DNA of 64,000 nt, from the NCBI GenBank assembly GCA_023453795.1, contig JAEXSP010000044.1:1-64000 (forward strand). Direction: 5' to 3'. Made by a program: the position numbers and the translations under genes. The notes beneath the pieces were generated by a model. That model did no database searches. It was not told where the DNA came from and saw only the letters and a list, made by a program, of their open reading frames with translations. This document shows, piece after piece, positions 17,928 to 27,178 of the stretch. Position 1 is the first letter of the stretch; each line of letters starts with the position of its first letter. Source of the stretch: Bacillota bacterium. Lineage in GTDB: Bacteria; Bacillota; Clostridia; Acetivibrionales; JAEXSP01.

Positions 17928-18581
17928 TTAATCTTTAATCAAATTTCCCTGATTATCAACAGTTATATAGGTTTCACCCTGTACCTCCGTCACGATTCTG
18001 TCGTTTGACAATTCTATTACCTGACCTATAAAGTTTTCCACCTGTTCCACCGGAATATGCACTTGAATTTCGACATCCTGACCATACACGACATCTTTCA
18101 CAACATATCCGTTTGATGCAATAAAATTCTGCAGCTTTCCGAACATTGTATATTCCACTATCAGGCTGATAGTTCTGCATTGAAGTCTTTTTACTACAAC
18201 CGCAGCTTCAATACCCAGTGAAGCACTTTTACTGTAAGCTCTTATCAGGCCTGCCGCACCCAGGAGAGTGCCGCCGAAATATCTTGTGACTACTACAACC
18301 AAATCCTGCACTTCCATTCTTTTAATCACTTCAAGGATTGGAAGTCCTGCAGTACCGGAAGGTTCTCCTGCATCACTGAACCTTTGCACTATATTCTTTC
18401 CACCAATATGATAAGAGTAAACATTGTGTGATGCATCCCAGTACTTCGACTTGAGCTCATTTATAAATTCCAAAGCCTCGTCCTCTGTCTTGACAGGTTT
18501 GACCGATGCTATGAATCTTGATTTTTTTTCTTCTGTTTCTACAAAAGACTGTTTTAAAACCGTCTTATATTCTTTCAGCAT
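17928..18581 (-). CDS. IMPACT-family protein YigZ/YvyE
   Basis: The start at 18581 follows AAGGAG; the longer frame does not. The 217-residue product has the UPF0029/IMPACT domain (residues about 20-125, with DAGEPSGTAG and VVVTRYFGGTLLGAAGL) and a C-terminal DUF1949 domain. Relatives bind ribosomes or nucleotides. Its role here is unknown. Confidence 0.9.
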   Translation of the reverse strand: MLKEYKTVLKQSFVETEEKKSRFIASVKPVKTEDEALEFINELKSKYWDASHNVYSYHIGGKNIVQRFSDAGEPSGTAGLPILEVIKRMEVQDLVVVVTRYFGGTLLGAAGLIRAYSKSASLGIEAAVVVKRLQCRTISLIVEYTMFGKLQNFIASNGYVVKDVVYGQDVEIQVHIPVEQVENFIGQVIELSNDRIVTEVQGETYITVDNQGNLIKD

Positions 18582-18661
18582 TTTTAACTCCTTAAAATAA
18601 AATGATAGCATATTGGATTAAATATGCTATCACATTATTTTAACACCTTTATGAAGTTTAA

Positions 18662-19075
18662 TTAAGCAAGTTCCTGAATCTTTTTATACGATAGGTTTAA
18701 CAATGATTTGTCCTGACTGTAAGTGATTAAATTTATTGCATCATTAATATTAAAAAAACCTCCGTCGGTAAAACTCTCTTTGTCATTGATTTTATATTCC
18801 TCATTATGGGATTTCATGATATACCAGGTGATTTTATTGCAGACTGGCCTTTGACGTGTTACTGAAAAGAATTCATAATTTGTTCGTCCTGCTGAAGATA
18901 CTATCTCCGCCGATACTCCGGCTTCTTCATGCACTCGTTTTAGCGCCACTTCATTTGACAGGTCTCCGTTCTTGATAATTCCCTTGGGCAGTACCCATTC
19001 TCCCTTCTCATTCTTGAGAAGCAATACCTTTTCACCAGAGAATACTACTCCGCCTGCACAGTTTCTGACCAGCAT
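18662..19075 (-). CDS. Nudix hydrolase with a partly degenerate Nudix box
   Basis: Start at 19075 is chosen because AAAGGGG lies ahead of it. The protein is 137 residues. The Nudix box reads GIIKNGDLSNEVALKRVHEE then AG: the first Glu is Asp and the usual Arg-Glu is Lys-Arg, while the terminal EExG is kept. Metal binding may be altered, so substrate and activity are uncertain. It is a single gene. Confidence 0.8.
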   Translation of the reverse strand: MLVRNCAGGVVFSGEKVLLLKNEKGEWVLPKGIIKNGDLSNEVALKRVHEEAGVSAEIVSSAGRTNYEFFSVTRQRPVCNKITWYIMKSHNEEYKINDKESFTDGGFFNINDAINLITYSQDKSLLNLSYKKIQELA

Positions 19076-19228
19076 AACAAAAACCCCTTTCATTATTTAG
19101 TTTGAATAAAACCCACTTTGGAAAGTTAACTTTTGTTAAGATATTATTAATATTATATTACCTTATTTTATACATTTATTCAATCTGGTTTTTGTTAATC
19201 TTGTTTATTGCCCGTCCGTATAGAATAG

Positions 19229-21031
19229 CTACAATAAAAATTCCTCAATTTTTGAGATTTTGGCTTTGTTAATCGTTGCCTTCATTTTCAAACCATCCTC
19301 GAGATATTCCTGTTCGGTTACTCTGCCGTTATCATGTACATAGGGCGCAACCCAGCCTTGGCTGTATGGAATGAATACCGTAATTTCTTTTTCTTCTGCA
19401 GGCATCAGTATATTTATTTCCCCTATCAGATCTTCCATGCCTTTCCCGGAAATTGCAGATATTTCAACTGTCTTTTGGCAGTTGTCGCGTGTCGGCAGAA
19501 TTAGTTCACCTTTTACTGCATCAATTTTATTAAGAGCCAATATAATCGGTTTATTAAATGCGCCCAAGCCCTTTAATATTTCATTCACGACGGAAATCTG
19601 AACCTCTGCCTCTTCAGAAGAAGCATCAACTACATGTATCAGGATATCAGCGTATACCGCTTCTTCCAAAGTGGATTTGAATGCCTCAATCAATTCATGT
19701 GGAAGCTTTCTTATGAATCCGACGGTATCTATTAGAATGGCATCCCTTCCGTCTGACAGCTTAAAGCTTCTGGCTGTTGGGTCCAGGGTGGCGAAAAGCT
19801 TGTTTTCTGCGAATACATCCGAACCGCAAAGCTTGTTTAATAGCGTTGATTTGCCTGCATTAGTATAGCCTACCAGTGCAATCGTCGGGAGAGCACTGTT
19901 TTTACGGCCTTCCCGCAGCTGGTTCCTTCTTGATTCTATATTTTTCAACTCAGCTTCAAGGCTGCCTATTCTTCTTCTAATATGTCTTCTGTCAACTTCA
20001 AGCTTTTTTTCGCCGGGTCCGCGCGTTCCGATACCACCGCCCAGCCTGGACAACTGGCCTCCCAAACCTATCAGACGCGGCAGCCTGTATTTGAGCTGGG
20101 CAAGTTCAACCTGAAGCTTTCCCTCTCTGGAACGTGCCCTCTGAGCAAATATATCAAGAATCAGGGTAGTTCTGTCAATAACCTTAATACCCACTACATT
20201 CTCAATATTCCTCACCTGAGCGCCTGATAATTCATCATCAAAAATCACTGTATTGGCTCCCAACGATTGACGAAGAAGACCTATCTGTTCTACCATTCCC
20301 TTCCCTACGAAATATGCGGAATCCTTTAAAGACCGCTTCTGCAAAAGCTTTTTTAAAACAGACACTCCTGCAGTTGAAGCCAGCTCTTCCAGTTCGTCAA
20401 GTGAATGCTCTGCTTCGCCCCTGCCTGCGGCATCCTTTCCTCCTGACATGTCCAAACCCACAATTATAGCTTTTTCAATATCCTCCTGATTGTTGGTGGT
20501 TTCACTAACGCATTCTTTTTCAACCTCCAATAATATATTGAGAAGCTGGTTTATCTTTTCATCGCCAACCTGAAAAGGGCCATATATCTGGGGTTCACTT
20601 AATTCTCCGTTCTTTCCCTGTATAGGCAGTGCCGCAAAAATATCTCCGGCAATCCCTTCTTTCACGCCTATTGATACCATTGCATCCAAGCGCAGCTCCA
20701 AAAGAGATCTTATGTCAACCGAAGAAAGCATGCCATCACCGTTAGGATGGGTATGTATGCATCTTATCCCTGAAAGCCTTGATCTTCCTCTTCTTCCTTC
20801 GATTTCAGGGAGCGAGACCTTTGAGCTGTCTCCAACGCATACAGCCATAACCGTTCCCCGTCTGTTTATGAATACAGCCAATTCTCTGTTAATCCTTCCG
20901 GTCAGATCAGACAAACGCAGAACCAATTCCGCAGGAAGAAAATTACCCCGTGCTATTTCCATATCATTCAGTTCATCAATATCTGATAATACCGACTTTT
21001 TTAGCGACTCGATATTGCCTTCAATCCTAAT
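19229..21031 (-). CDS. hflX: Ribosome-associated GTPase HflX, apparent ATT start
   Basis: HflX splits or rescues stalled ribosomes. The GTPase motifs are intact (GYTNAGKST, DTVGFI, NKID). The first ATG (20962) has no ribosome site, but AGGAGG lies 7 bases before an in-frame ATT at 21031. From there the extra 23 residues (IRIEGNIESLKKS...) resemble the usual start of clostridial HflX, giving 600 residues. The N-terminal region has HTHPNGDGMLSSVDI (from about residue 93), with JAMM/RadC-like spacing. No upstream ATG, GTG or TTG lies between the site and the ATT. Confidence 0.88.
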   Translation of the reverse strand: MRIEGNIESLKKSVLSDIDELNDMEIARGNFLPAELVLRLSDLTGRINRELAVFINRRGTVMAVCVGDSSKVSLPEIEGRRGRSRLSGIRCIHTHPNGDGMLSSVDIRSLLELRLDAMVSIGVKEGIAGDIFAALPIQGKNGELSEPQIYGPFQVGDEKINQLLNILLEVEKECVSETTNNQEDIEKAIIVGLDMSGGKDAAGRGEAEHSLDELEELASTAGVSVLKKLLQKRSLKDSAYFVGKGMVEQIGLLRQSLGANTVIFDDELSGAQVRNIENVVGIKVIDRTTLILDIFAQRARSREGKLQVELAQLKYRLPRLIGLGGQLSRLGGGIGTRGPGEKKLEVDRRHIRRRIGSLEAELKNIESRRNQLREGRKNSALPTIALVGYTNAGKSTLLNKLCGSDVFAENKLFATLDPTARSFKLSDGRDAILIDTVGFIRKLPHELIEAFKSTLEEAVYADILIHVVDASSEEAEVQISVVNEILKGLGAFNKPIILALNKIDAVKGELILPTRDNCQKTVEISAISGKGMEDLIGEINILMPAEEKEITVFIPYSQGWVAPYVHDNGRVTEQEYLEDGLKMKATINKAKISKIEEFLL

Positions 21032-21069
21032 ACTATCGCCTCCTGAGCTTAATTGATAAATATCACGGC

Positions 21070-21558
21070 TTACACACCTGTCGATCCAAACCCTCCGCCG
21101 CGGTCAAACCCTATATCTTTAACGGAATCTACTACCGTAAGGTCCATTCTGGGCACTTCCTGAAGAACAATTTGTGCTATTCTGTCCTTTTTGCATATTT
21201 TGTAAGTTCCCTTACCGCTTTCGCCTATTCTAATAATCCTTTCAAGGTTCACTGCCGATTCCTCGGATGTATTCGTCATTATAATGCCTAGTTCATCCCT
21301 ATAGCCGGAATCAATCGTACCAGGCGAATTTGACAATCTGAGCGGGGTTTTATAGGATATTCCGCTTCTCGGCCTTACCTGTATTTCATATCCGTCCGGT
21401 ATCGCAAGCTTAAGACCTGTAGGGATTATAACTGTTTCACCGGGCTTTATTATAATGTCCTCAGCAGCACATACATCCATTCCGGCATCACCCGGCTTCG
21501 CATACGAAGGCAGAACAACCCCTTCCCTGCATAACTCTACAAAAACCTTTATCGCCAT
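21070..21558 (-). CDS. dut: dUTP diphosphatase
   Basis: This 162-residue trimeric-type dUTPase carries the family motifs: PGDAGMDVCA, PRSGIS, SPGTIDSGYRDE, RIAQIVL and the C-terminal Phe-rich loop RGGGFGSTG. It hydrolyses dUTP to dUMP, limiting uracil in DNA and supplying dTMP synthesis. It is 19 bases from the U32 peptidase gene, probably in one operon. Confidence 0.97.
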   Translation of the reverse strand: MAIKVFVELCREGVVLPSYAKPGDAGMDVCAAEDIIIKPGETVIIPTGLKLAIPDGYEIQVRPRSGISYKTPLRLSNSPGTIDSGYRDELGIIMTNTSEESAVNLERIIRIGESGKGTYKICKKDRIAQIVLQEVPRMDLTVVDSVKDIGFDRGGGFGSTGV

Positions 21559-21576
21559 TGTAAAATCCCCCTTTTT

Positions 21577-24075
21577 CTAAACTCCCCTGAAATAGTGTCC
21601 ATATGTAACTCCTTTTGCTTTAACCTTTTTTATCAGCTTCTCATGCTTATTGAGCGACCCTTTCCCGTTATTCAGAACATCCCTGTACGCATCCACCAAT
21701 TGTATAACCTCATCAGTGCTCTCGTCGGTAATATTAAGCCTTATTGTGCTTATACCCGTACTTTTTAATTTATCCAGATTCTCAAGCATGAAAAGCACAT
21801 CAGCATTGAAAATTGTACTCCTGCAATCGATTCTGTCACAATGAACAGGAAACTCCTTCCCCACTCTGTCCCTCATTCTGTATACGCCTTTTTCACAGAC
21901 TCCGCTGCATGCCGTTCCGCTTTTATACCCACCGGCAATACTGCCTGCAGGACAATACTCGCTCATCATTACCGGTACTCTGCCGTATGCAACTATTTCT
22001 TTCTCAAAGCCGTCGTCAGGCATGTCCATAGAGGAAAGCTGTCCCATATTCAATTCCATAGAGAGGGCTGCGCCATCCAGCTTCAAACTATGCCATTCAT
22101 GAAGAGAGTAACTATTATAAATGTTAAGGGAGTGGTCTCCCATTATCTTCAATGCAGGTTTTAGATGAAGCAAAGCTGCCATTGAATAATTTCCGGCCAT
22201 TATTCCGTCTATACCGCTATTCGCTATATTTTGCAGCTTGCTTTTAATCAGCCTGTCGTAATTTCCCCGGGTTATCGGAGGTATCCATATGTATTTTTCA
22301 AAATCAGCGTTGCTGAAGCCGTCCGGTAAACAGCTGCCCTTTTCACTTATAAATGAACTGAAAGGGATATACACCCTGTCTGCATGCAGGGCTGAGAAAT
22401 CAATTTCCTTTGGAGGATTATAAAAGAGAACAGATATTTTCATTTTATTATCAATATTTCGACTATTTCCCGGGAAATGCAACAAATTGAATTTAGATTC
22501 AACTGCGTCTTCCGACATTGTTCTGTCATACTTCAGTGTTCTCTTTTCCTCTATATCCTCCAATGCCCTTCGCCTTAATTCATTCATTTCACTTACAGGC
22601 AGGGCTAATCCTTCGTCAAGGTCAATATCAACCTTTTGAAATTCAAAAGCGGTACCACCCGTCTTGTTGATCTGCTCAAATGCACGTTGTGAGGTTAAGG
22701 CTTTATTTACGGCGGTTTCTGGAGGCTGTCCTGTCACAGCCGCTATATTTCCCCTTTCATCCCATACGGTAAAAACTACAGGCGTATCCTTTTTGACGGT
22801 TAATCTGCACTCAAGCTTTATTTTGCGCCGGAATCCATGCGAATATGATTCCTTAGCCGACTCGTTCAAGCTTTTATCAGATGTTTTATATACCTTGTTT
22901 CCGTTGTGTATTCTGCCTGATATATTTCCAACCCTGACGGTCATTCCGCTTTTTGCGGTTTTTATGTTAACTCCGTTAGACTTCAAAACGCTTACTATAT
23001 TACCGGGATGCTCTGCTTCCCCATTCCATACTTCAATGCCGTCCCCAATGGAAATATCACCCTTAAGTTTTATGTCAAGCAGCTTTTCATTCCTGTTGTA
23101 AGCAACTGCATCCCCTATATAGACTCCCCAGTTTTTGGGCTTTTCACAGCTCATCATGCTGCCTCCGGATTTCCCATGAAGGTACCCGCTATACATCCCG
23201 CCCCTGTTAAATATCTGGGTGATATCGCTTAAGTCTTTGCTTTCAATTTTAATATTTTCCGGTTTATTCTCGTTTGCTCCCGATAAAGCATCAATATATT
23301 TTCTGTATATTCTTACTGTCGTGGCTACATATTCAGGGCTCTTCATCCTGCCTTCAATCTTAAAGGACTTCACCCCGGCCTTTATTAAGCGGCCCAGTTC
23401 ATTAAGAGAACACAAGTCTTTAGGACTTAAAAGGTATCCGGCCCCTTTGCGCTGCGTTCCGTCAATCAGTTCATACGGGAGCCTGCACGGCTGCGCACAC
23501 CTTCCCCTATTGCCGCTTCTTGCTCCGATCATGCTGCTCATAAGGCATTGCCCGGAATAGGAAATGCATAAAGCGCCATGTACGAAGGTCTCAAGCTCTA
23601 TTCTGCTGTTTAAAGCAATATGTTCAATTTCTTCAAGGCTCAGTTCTCTTGCAAGCACAACTCTGCTAAAACCAAGCTGTTCGAGGGTTCTTATCCCTTC
23701 AGGATTGTATATGGTCATCTGGGTGCTTCCATGAAGACTTAAATCCGGGAATAGCTTTCGGATCAAACCGGCGTACCCGATATCCTGTACTATTACCCCG
23801 TCAATGCCCGCCAGATAAGACTCCTCGATCATACTTAAGGCTTGTTTCATTTCCGAGTCTGAAATAAGGGTATTGGCTGTAAGATAAATGTTTACATCCC
23901 TTACATGGGCATAATCAATGGCCTTTTTTAATGTCTCCTTTTCAAAGTTCCCGGCAAATTGTCTTGCGTTAAAAAGCTTACCGCCAAGATAAACAGCATC
24001 CGCCCCATTCTCAACTGCGGCAAGGAAAGAATCCCAGTCACCTGCCGGAGCCAGCAATTCGACTTTATTATTCAT
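21577..24075 (-). CDS. U32 peptidase family protein with DUF3656 domain
   Basis: The start at 24075 follows GGAAGG; the ORF opens 13 codons earlier without support. The 832-residue protein has an N-terminal U32 domain (ELLAPAGDWDSF, FVHGALCISYSGQCLMSS, with the Cys cluster RGRCAQPCR) and a long C-terminal part with DUF3656 character. E. coli RlhA, a relative, makes 5-hydroxycytidine in 23S rRNA, so RNA hydroxylation is as likely as proteolysis. Its start overlaps the upstream phosphatase-like gene by 8 bases. Confidence 0.88.
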   Translation of the reverse strand: MNNKVELLAPAGDWDSFLAAVENGADAVYLGGKLFNARQFAGNFEKETLKKAIDYAHVRDVNIYLTANTLISDSEMKQALSMIEESYLAGIDGVIVQDIGYAGLIRKLFPDLSLHGSTQMTIYNPEGIRTLEQLGFSRVVLARELSLEEIEHIALNSRIELETFVHGALCISYSGQCLMSSMIGARSGNRGRCAQPCRLPYELIDGTQRKGAGYLLSPKDLCSLNELGRLIKAGVKSFKIEGRMKSPEYVATTVRIYRKYIDALSGANENKPENIKIESKDLSDITQIFNRGGMYSGYLHGKSGGSMMSCEKPKNWGVYIGDAVAYNRNEKLLDIKLKGDISIGDGIEVWNGEAEHPGNIVSVLKSNGVNIKTAKSGMTVRVGNISGRIHNGNKVYKTSDKSLNESAKESYSHGFRRKIKLECRLTVKKDTPVVFTVWDERGNIAAVTGQPPETAVNKALTSQRAFEQINKTGGTAFEFQKVDIDLDEGLALPVSEMNELRRRALEDIEEKRTLKYDRTMSEDAVESKFNLLHFPGNSRNIDNKMKISVLFYNPPKEIDFSALHADRVYIPFSSFISEKGSCLPDGFSNADFEKYIWIPPITRGNYDRLIKSKLQNIANSGIDGIMAGNYSMAALLHLKPALKIMGDHSLNIYNSYSLHEWHSLKLDGAALSMELNMGQLSSMDMPDDGFEKEIVAYGRVPVMMSEYCPAGSIAGGYKSGTACSGVCEKGVYRMRDRVGKEFPVHCDRIDCRSTIFNADVLFMLENLDKLKSTGISTIRLNITDESTDEVIQLVDAYRDVLNNGKGSLNKHEKLIKKVKAKGVTYGHYFRGV

Positions 24076-24967
24076 CAGCTTCCCTTCCGTACCTCCTGTT
24101 TTTAAAAATATCAATTACCGCCGGCATTATATCTGTTAGTGATTTAATACGCAGTTTAATTGCTTCCTGTACATCTCCTAGTATTATCACAGGCACCTTA
24201 TTAAATGTATGGGTTTTAACCGAAATGTCCTCTATATTTCCATGATCGCTTGTTATCATCAGAATATCTTCATCTAAATCCAGCTTATCCAGCAGCTTTC
24301 CTAAAAAAGTGTCTAAAAGGATTACTTCTTTTACAGCCAGCTCCATATCAGCCGTATGTCCGATAATATCACTCATAAAATGCTCATATAAAGTAAAATC
24401 ATAATCCCTGCTTATGGAATAGAGCCTTTCTGCCGCATCCTCGACGGAAATCAGCTTAACATCATATCCGCTTTTATGAAGCACTTCTCCGGTAACATCA
24501 TGGTAAATACCCTTCCCCCAGTTGTAATCTTCAACTGTACGGAACCTTACGCCTGCCGACATTGTCATTACCGAGGTGACCGACGGCCTGCATCTTCTTT
24601 CTTTGGGATCCAGCATCTTTAAAAGGTATTCTTCCCTGTAAACGTTTGAATTAGTAACAGAGAACCCCATTTTAATCAATTCTTTGAACAGATTGCTGTT
24701 TTCAATTATATTTCTCAGGGTCTGTGTAGGCTGCCCGCTCATGTGCCTTCCAAGGACACTTGATGCATTAATTCCAGTAAAGATCGCAGTTTGGCCGGTT
24801 GCACTTTGAGGAAGCCCTGGCACTCCCAGGCATGCATCAGCAGCTATAGTACAGGGATTCTCAAGCAGGTGTCTTATATTTTCAGCATGGGCCTTTCTAA
24901 CCGGATTTTTATTCTCGTTCTCTTCGCCTATACCCAAGCCGTCTATAAATATAAAAATCATTCTCAT
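24068..24967 (-). CDS. Alkaline-phosphatase superfamily metalloenzyme
   Basis: The 299-residue protein has the phosphopentomutase/iPGM-like metal-site pattern: FIDGLGIG at the start, SATGQTAIFTG as the nucleophile region, MSDIIGHTAD, and SDHGNIED. It should be a two-metal phosphatase or mutase, but the substrate is unknown. ATG at 24967 is chosen for its spacing from AGGGTGA. It is translationally coupled to the U32 gene. Confidence 0.8.
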   Translation of the reverse strand: MRMIFIFIDGLGIGEENENKNPVRKAHAENIRHLLENPCTIAADACLGVPGLPQSATGQTAIFTGINASSVLGRHMSGQPTQTLRNIIENSNLFKELIKMGFSVTNSNVYREEYLLKMLDPKERRCRPSVTSVMTMSAGVRFRTVEDYNWGKGIYHDVTGEVLHKSGYDVKLISVEDAAERLYSISRDYDFTLYEHFMSDIIGHTADMELAVKEVILLDTFLGKLLDKLDLDEDILMITSDHGNIEDISVKTHTFNKVPVIILGDVQEAIKLRIKSLTDIMPAVIDIFKNRRYGREADE

Positions 24968-25008
24968 ATTCAATCACCCTTTAACCGCCGCAAAACACAG
25001 TATATACT

Positions 25009-25033
25009 AAAGGAACGGCTAAACCGTTCCTTT
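25009..25033 (-). terminator. Hairpin after the DUF948-like gene
   Basis: AAAGGAACGG pairs perfectly with CCGTTCCTTT 19 bases past the stop at 25052. The T run is short. Confidence 0.55.
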
Positions 25034-25051
25034 AATCAGCACACTTATAAG

Positions 25052-25462
25052 CTATTCCTGCTTGCTCTCACTGCTCGTCTCTTTTGCCTTGAAAAATATT
25101 CTTCTGATGGTATCTATCAAGTCAATTATTCCCTTCAATTTACCGAAAATATCATATCTTGCGGAGTTTGCAGCCGCAGCTGTAGTTTCCACTGTTTCGC
25201 TGACGCTCTGAAGAGCGGCTTCAACGTATTTCAGTTCGGTTTTGGCTGTTTGGCTTATTTCAATCAGATTTTCCGTTATGACAGGAATCCCCTTTAAGGT
25301 TGAATCAATATTTTCCCTATTGGTATTTAATATGCTCTTAAATGATTTTAAGCTGTCATTGAGGTTCTTTAATACAAAAATAAGATATATGCACGCTATA
25401 ATTCCGACAATGAGAAAAGCAGCTAACCCCAATTCCTTAAGCGATACTGTAATCACCTTCAT
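25052..25462 (-). CDS. DUF948-like membrane-anchored coiled-coil protein
   Basis: This 136-residue protein has one N-terminal membrane helix (about 11-29) followed by a heptad-rich region, as in DUF948 general-stress proteins. A GGGGGG run touches the ATG at 25462 and is 6 bases from GTG at 25456, so translation may begin two codons later. It sits 8 bases downstream of zapA, so it may be linked to envelope or division. Confidence 0.7.
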   Translation of the reverse strand: MKVITVSLKELGLAAFLIVGIIACIYLIFVLKNLNDSLKSFKSILNTNRENIDSTLKGIPVITENLIEISQTAKTELKYVEAALQSVSETVETTAAAANSARYDIFGKLKGIIDLIDTIRRIFFKAKETSSESKQE

Positions 25463-25470
25463 CCCCCCGT

Positions 25471-25866
25471 TTATCTGTGATTGGCTGATTTCCGAACCTC
25501 ATTCAGCTCGGCTTCCCTTTTCGCCAATTCCAGCTGTAAGCCGTTAGCCTTTTTATTTAAAACCGAATTCTCTTCGGCAAGTCTCTTTCCTTCTTCCCTG
25601 AGCTTTTCCACTTCCTCCTGCAGATGCTTCAATTCTTTCTTTGCAAGCACCTCGTTCTCATGTGATTTGAAATAGTCATCAGCTACATTAATTGCCGTCA
25701 GCACCGCTGCCATTGAAGTGCTTAAAGTACTGTTGAACCTCATTATTTCGTTCATTTTCTTATCCACATAAAGACCAATTTTCTGGATATACTCGTCGGA
25801 TTCAATACCCATCAGAGTGTAGTCCTTACCGGCTATTTTGACTTCTACCTTGTTTTTTCCCGCCAC
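25471..25866 (-). CDS. zapA: Cell division protein ZapA
   Basis: This 131-residue protein has the ZapA N-terminal domain (KVEVKIAGKDYTLMG, then YIQKIGLYVDKKM) and a long C-terminal coiled coil (about 65-130) of alternating Glu/Lys/Leu. ZapA bundles FtsZ filaments at mid-cell. It is the first gene of a pair with the DUF948-like protein. Confidence 0.93.
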   Translation of the reverse strand: MAGKNKVEVKIAGKDYTLMGIESDEYIQKIGLYVDKKMNEIMRFNSTLSTSMAAVLTAINVADDYFKSHENEVLAKKELKHLQEEVEKLREEGKRLAEENSVLNKKANGLQLELAKREAELNEVRKSANHR

Positions 25867-25979
25867 AAAATCAGCTCCTTCGAAGTTCAGGCTGGTAACC
25901 TAAAGAATTGATGACTATAACACGCTCAGGTGCCTGTTTCTTAATATTATACTATATTTCGGCAAAAATATCATTTATT

Positions 25980-26555
25980 TTATTTGATATACTCACGAAT
26001 GATCTCGTTTACCAAATCCTTCATGGCAATCGTCTCAGTCATTATAGTCAAGGCTACCATAAAAGCTGCAGCGGCATTCTTTTCACTTTCATTTACTTTG
26101 TCTTCAACCAGAAGTCCCTCTATTTTGTCAAGAAGCCCCGGCAGTGACTCTTTCCACTTTCCGAGTGCCTCGGTACGCATTGCAAGGTAATTCTTATATA
26201 CATCGGTAGTTTTAATTATGTCGTCATCAAACAGTTCCGGATTTTTTCCTATAGGAAGAAGAACATCTTTAATTTTTTCAAGAGAATATATCTCCTTGAG
26301 ATTATCGATCAGAGTCAATAGAATAAGATGATCTTTGGTATAATATCTTTTGTCCAGAGGCGGCGGCAGAACACCCACTCTGACATAATTCTGTATCATG
26401 GTTTTTGTAAAGCTTTTACCCTGTTTTTCAAAGAATTTGACGACCTGTGATATTGTAAGTTCGTCGCTTAAGGTTGCAATTGTAATCTGTTCATCGCTCC
26501 CGATTATTTTATCTGCAAGCTTTAGCAGGGACTCTTTATCTATGGTTGGCATCAT
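25980..26555 (-). CDS. DUF1836 MerR-like regulator
   Basis: This 191-residue protein has a winged-helix/MerR-like N-terminal region (TISQVVKFFEKQG, then VGVLPPPLDKRYYTKDHL) matching DUF1836, and a helical C-terminal part. It is predicted to bind DNA, with unknown targets. GAGGTGAT precedes the ATG. It is monocistronic. Confidence 0.85.
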   Translation of the reverse strand: MMPTIDKESLLKLADKIIGSDEQITIATLSDELTISQVVKFFEKQGKSFTKTMIQNYVRVGVLPPPLDKRYYTKDHLILLTLIDNLKEIYSLEKIKDVLLPIGKNPELFDDDIIKTTDVYKNYLAMRTEALGKWKESLPGLLDKIEGLLVEDKVNESEKNAAAAFMVALTIMTETIAMKDLVNEIIREYIK

Positions 26556-26662
26556 GGCACAATCACCTCTACATTAAATGTACACACCATCTACATAACA
26601 GCGTGTGGAACTCTACTATTATTCTATATTATGCTTTAGAAGCGATCGTGTCAATATAACTA

Positions 26663-27004
26663 TTATTTGTCTTCTATGCTGTCAGTATCTTCTTGAGGTT
26701 CGGAATGCAATAGATTATAGGCTTCTTCAAACCTATCCTTATGTACAAGGACATCTATACCCGCCATGGGCACTCCAAGAATTACCTTCATAAAGCCATC
26801 AATACCTTTAAGCTTTTTCACAACAGGTATATTGCCCATTTGAAGTAATCCCTCCACCATTCCGAACTCTATGTCATTTGCAACCGTAGTCAGAACAAGC
26901 CAGTCTTTTTCAAAGTTTTTATCATCTGTTACCCTAGACGCACATCGCGGACATTTTTCTTCATTTTCATCATATTCAAATTTGCATTCCTGACAGATCT
27001 TCAT
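26663..27004 (-). CDS. Zinc-ribbon plus DUF2007 protein
   Basis: This 113-residue protein starts with a zinc ribbon (C-x2-C...C-x2-C at residues 4-21) followed by a DUF2007-like ferredoxin-fold domain (VANDIEFGMVEGLLQMGNIP). Proteins of this kind are thought to be small regulatory or signal modules. It is a single gene with a good ribosome site. Confidence 0.78.
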   Translation of the reverse strand: MKICQECKFEYDENEEKCPRCASRVTDDKNFEKDWLVLTTVANDIEFGMVEGLLQMGNIPVVKKLKGIDGFMKVILGVPMAGIDVLVHKDRFEEAYNLLHSEPQEDTDSIEDK

Positions 27005-27178
27005 ATGGCATACTCCTTCGTTATATTCTGTTATTATGGCTATATAATAACATTTTAAACGTGATTGTTCAAAATAGGTGCGCTTTATTCAGCTTCCTTA
27101 CTTATTATACCTGAAAATCAACTTCCCAGATATATTGTTGAAAATATTATACGGTATATACGGTATATAGTATAGTAT

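Noticed and set aside
27100..27178. Remaining part of the short HTH gene on the far side of the RAYT element
   Set aside because: Reading the expected strand gave AT-rich sequence with no convincing continuation, so disruption is not proven.
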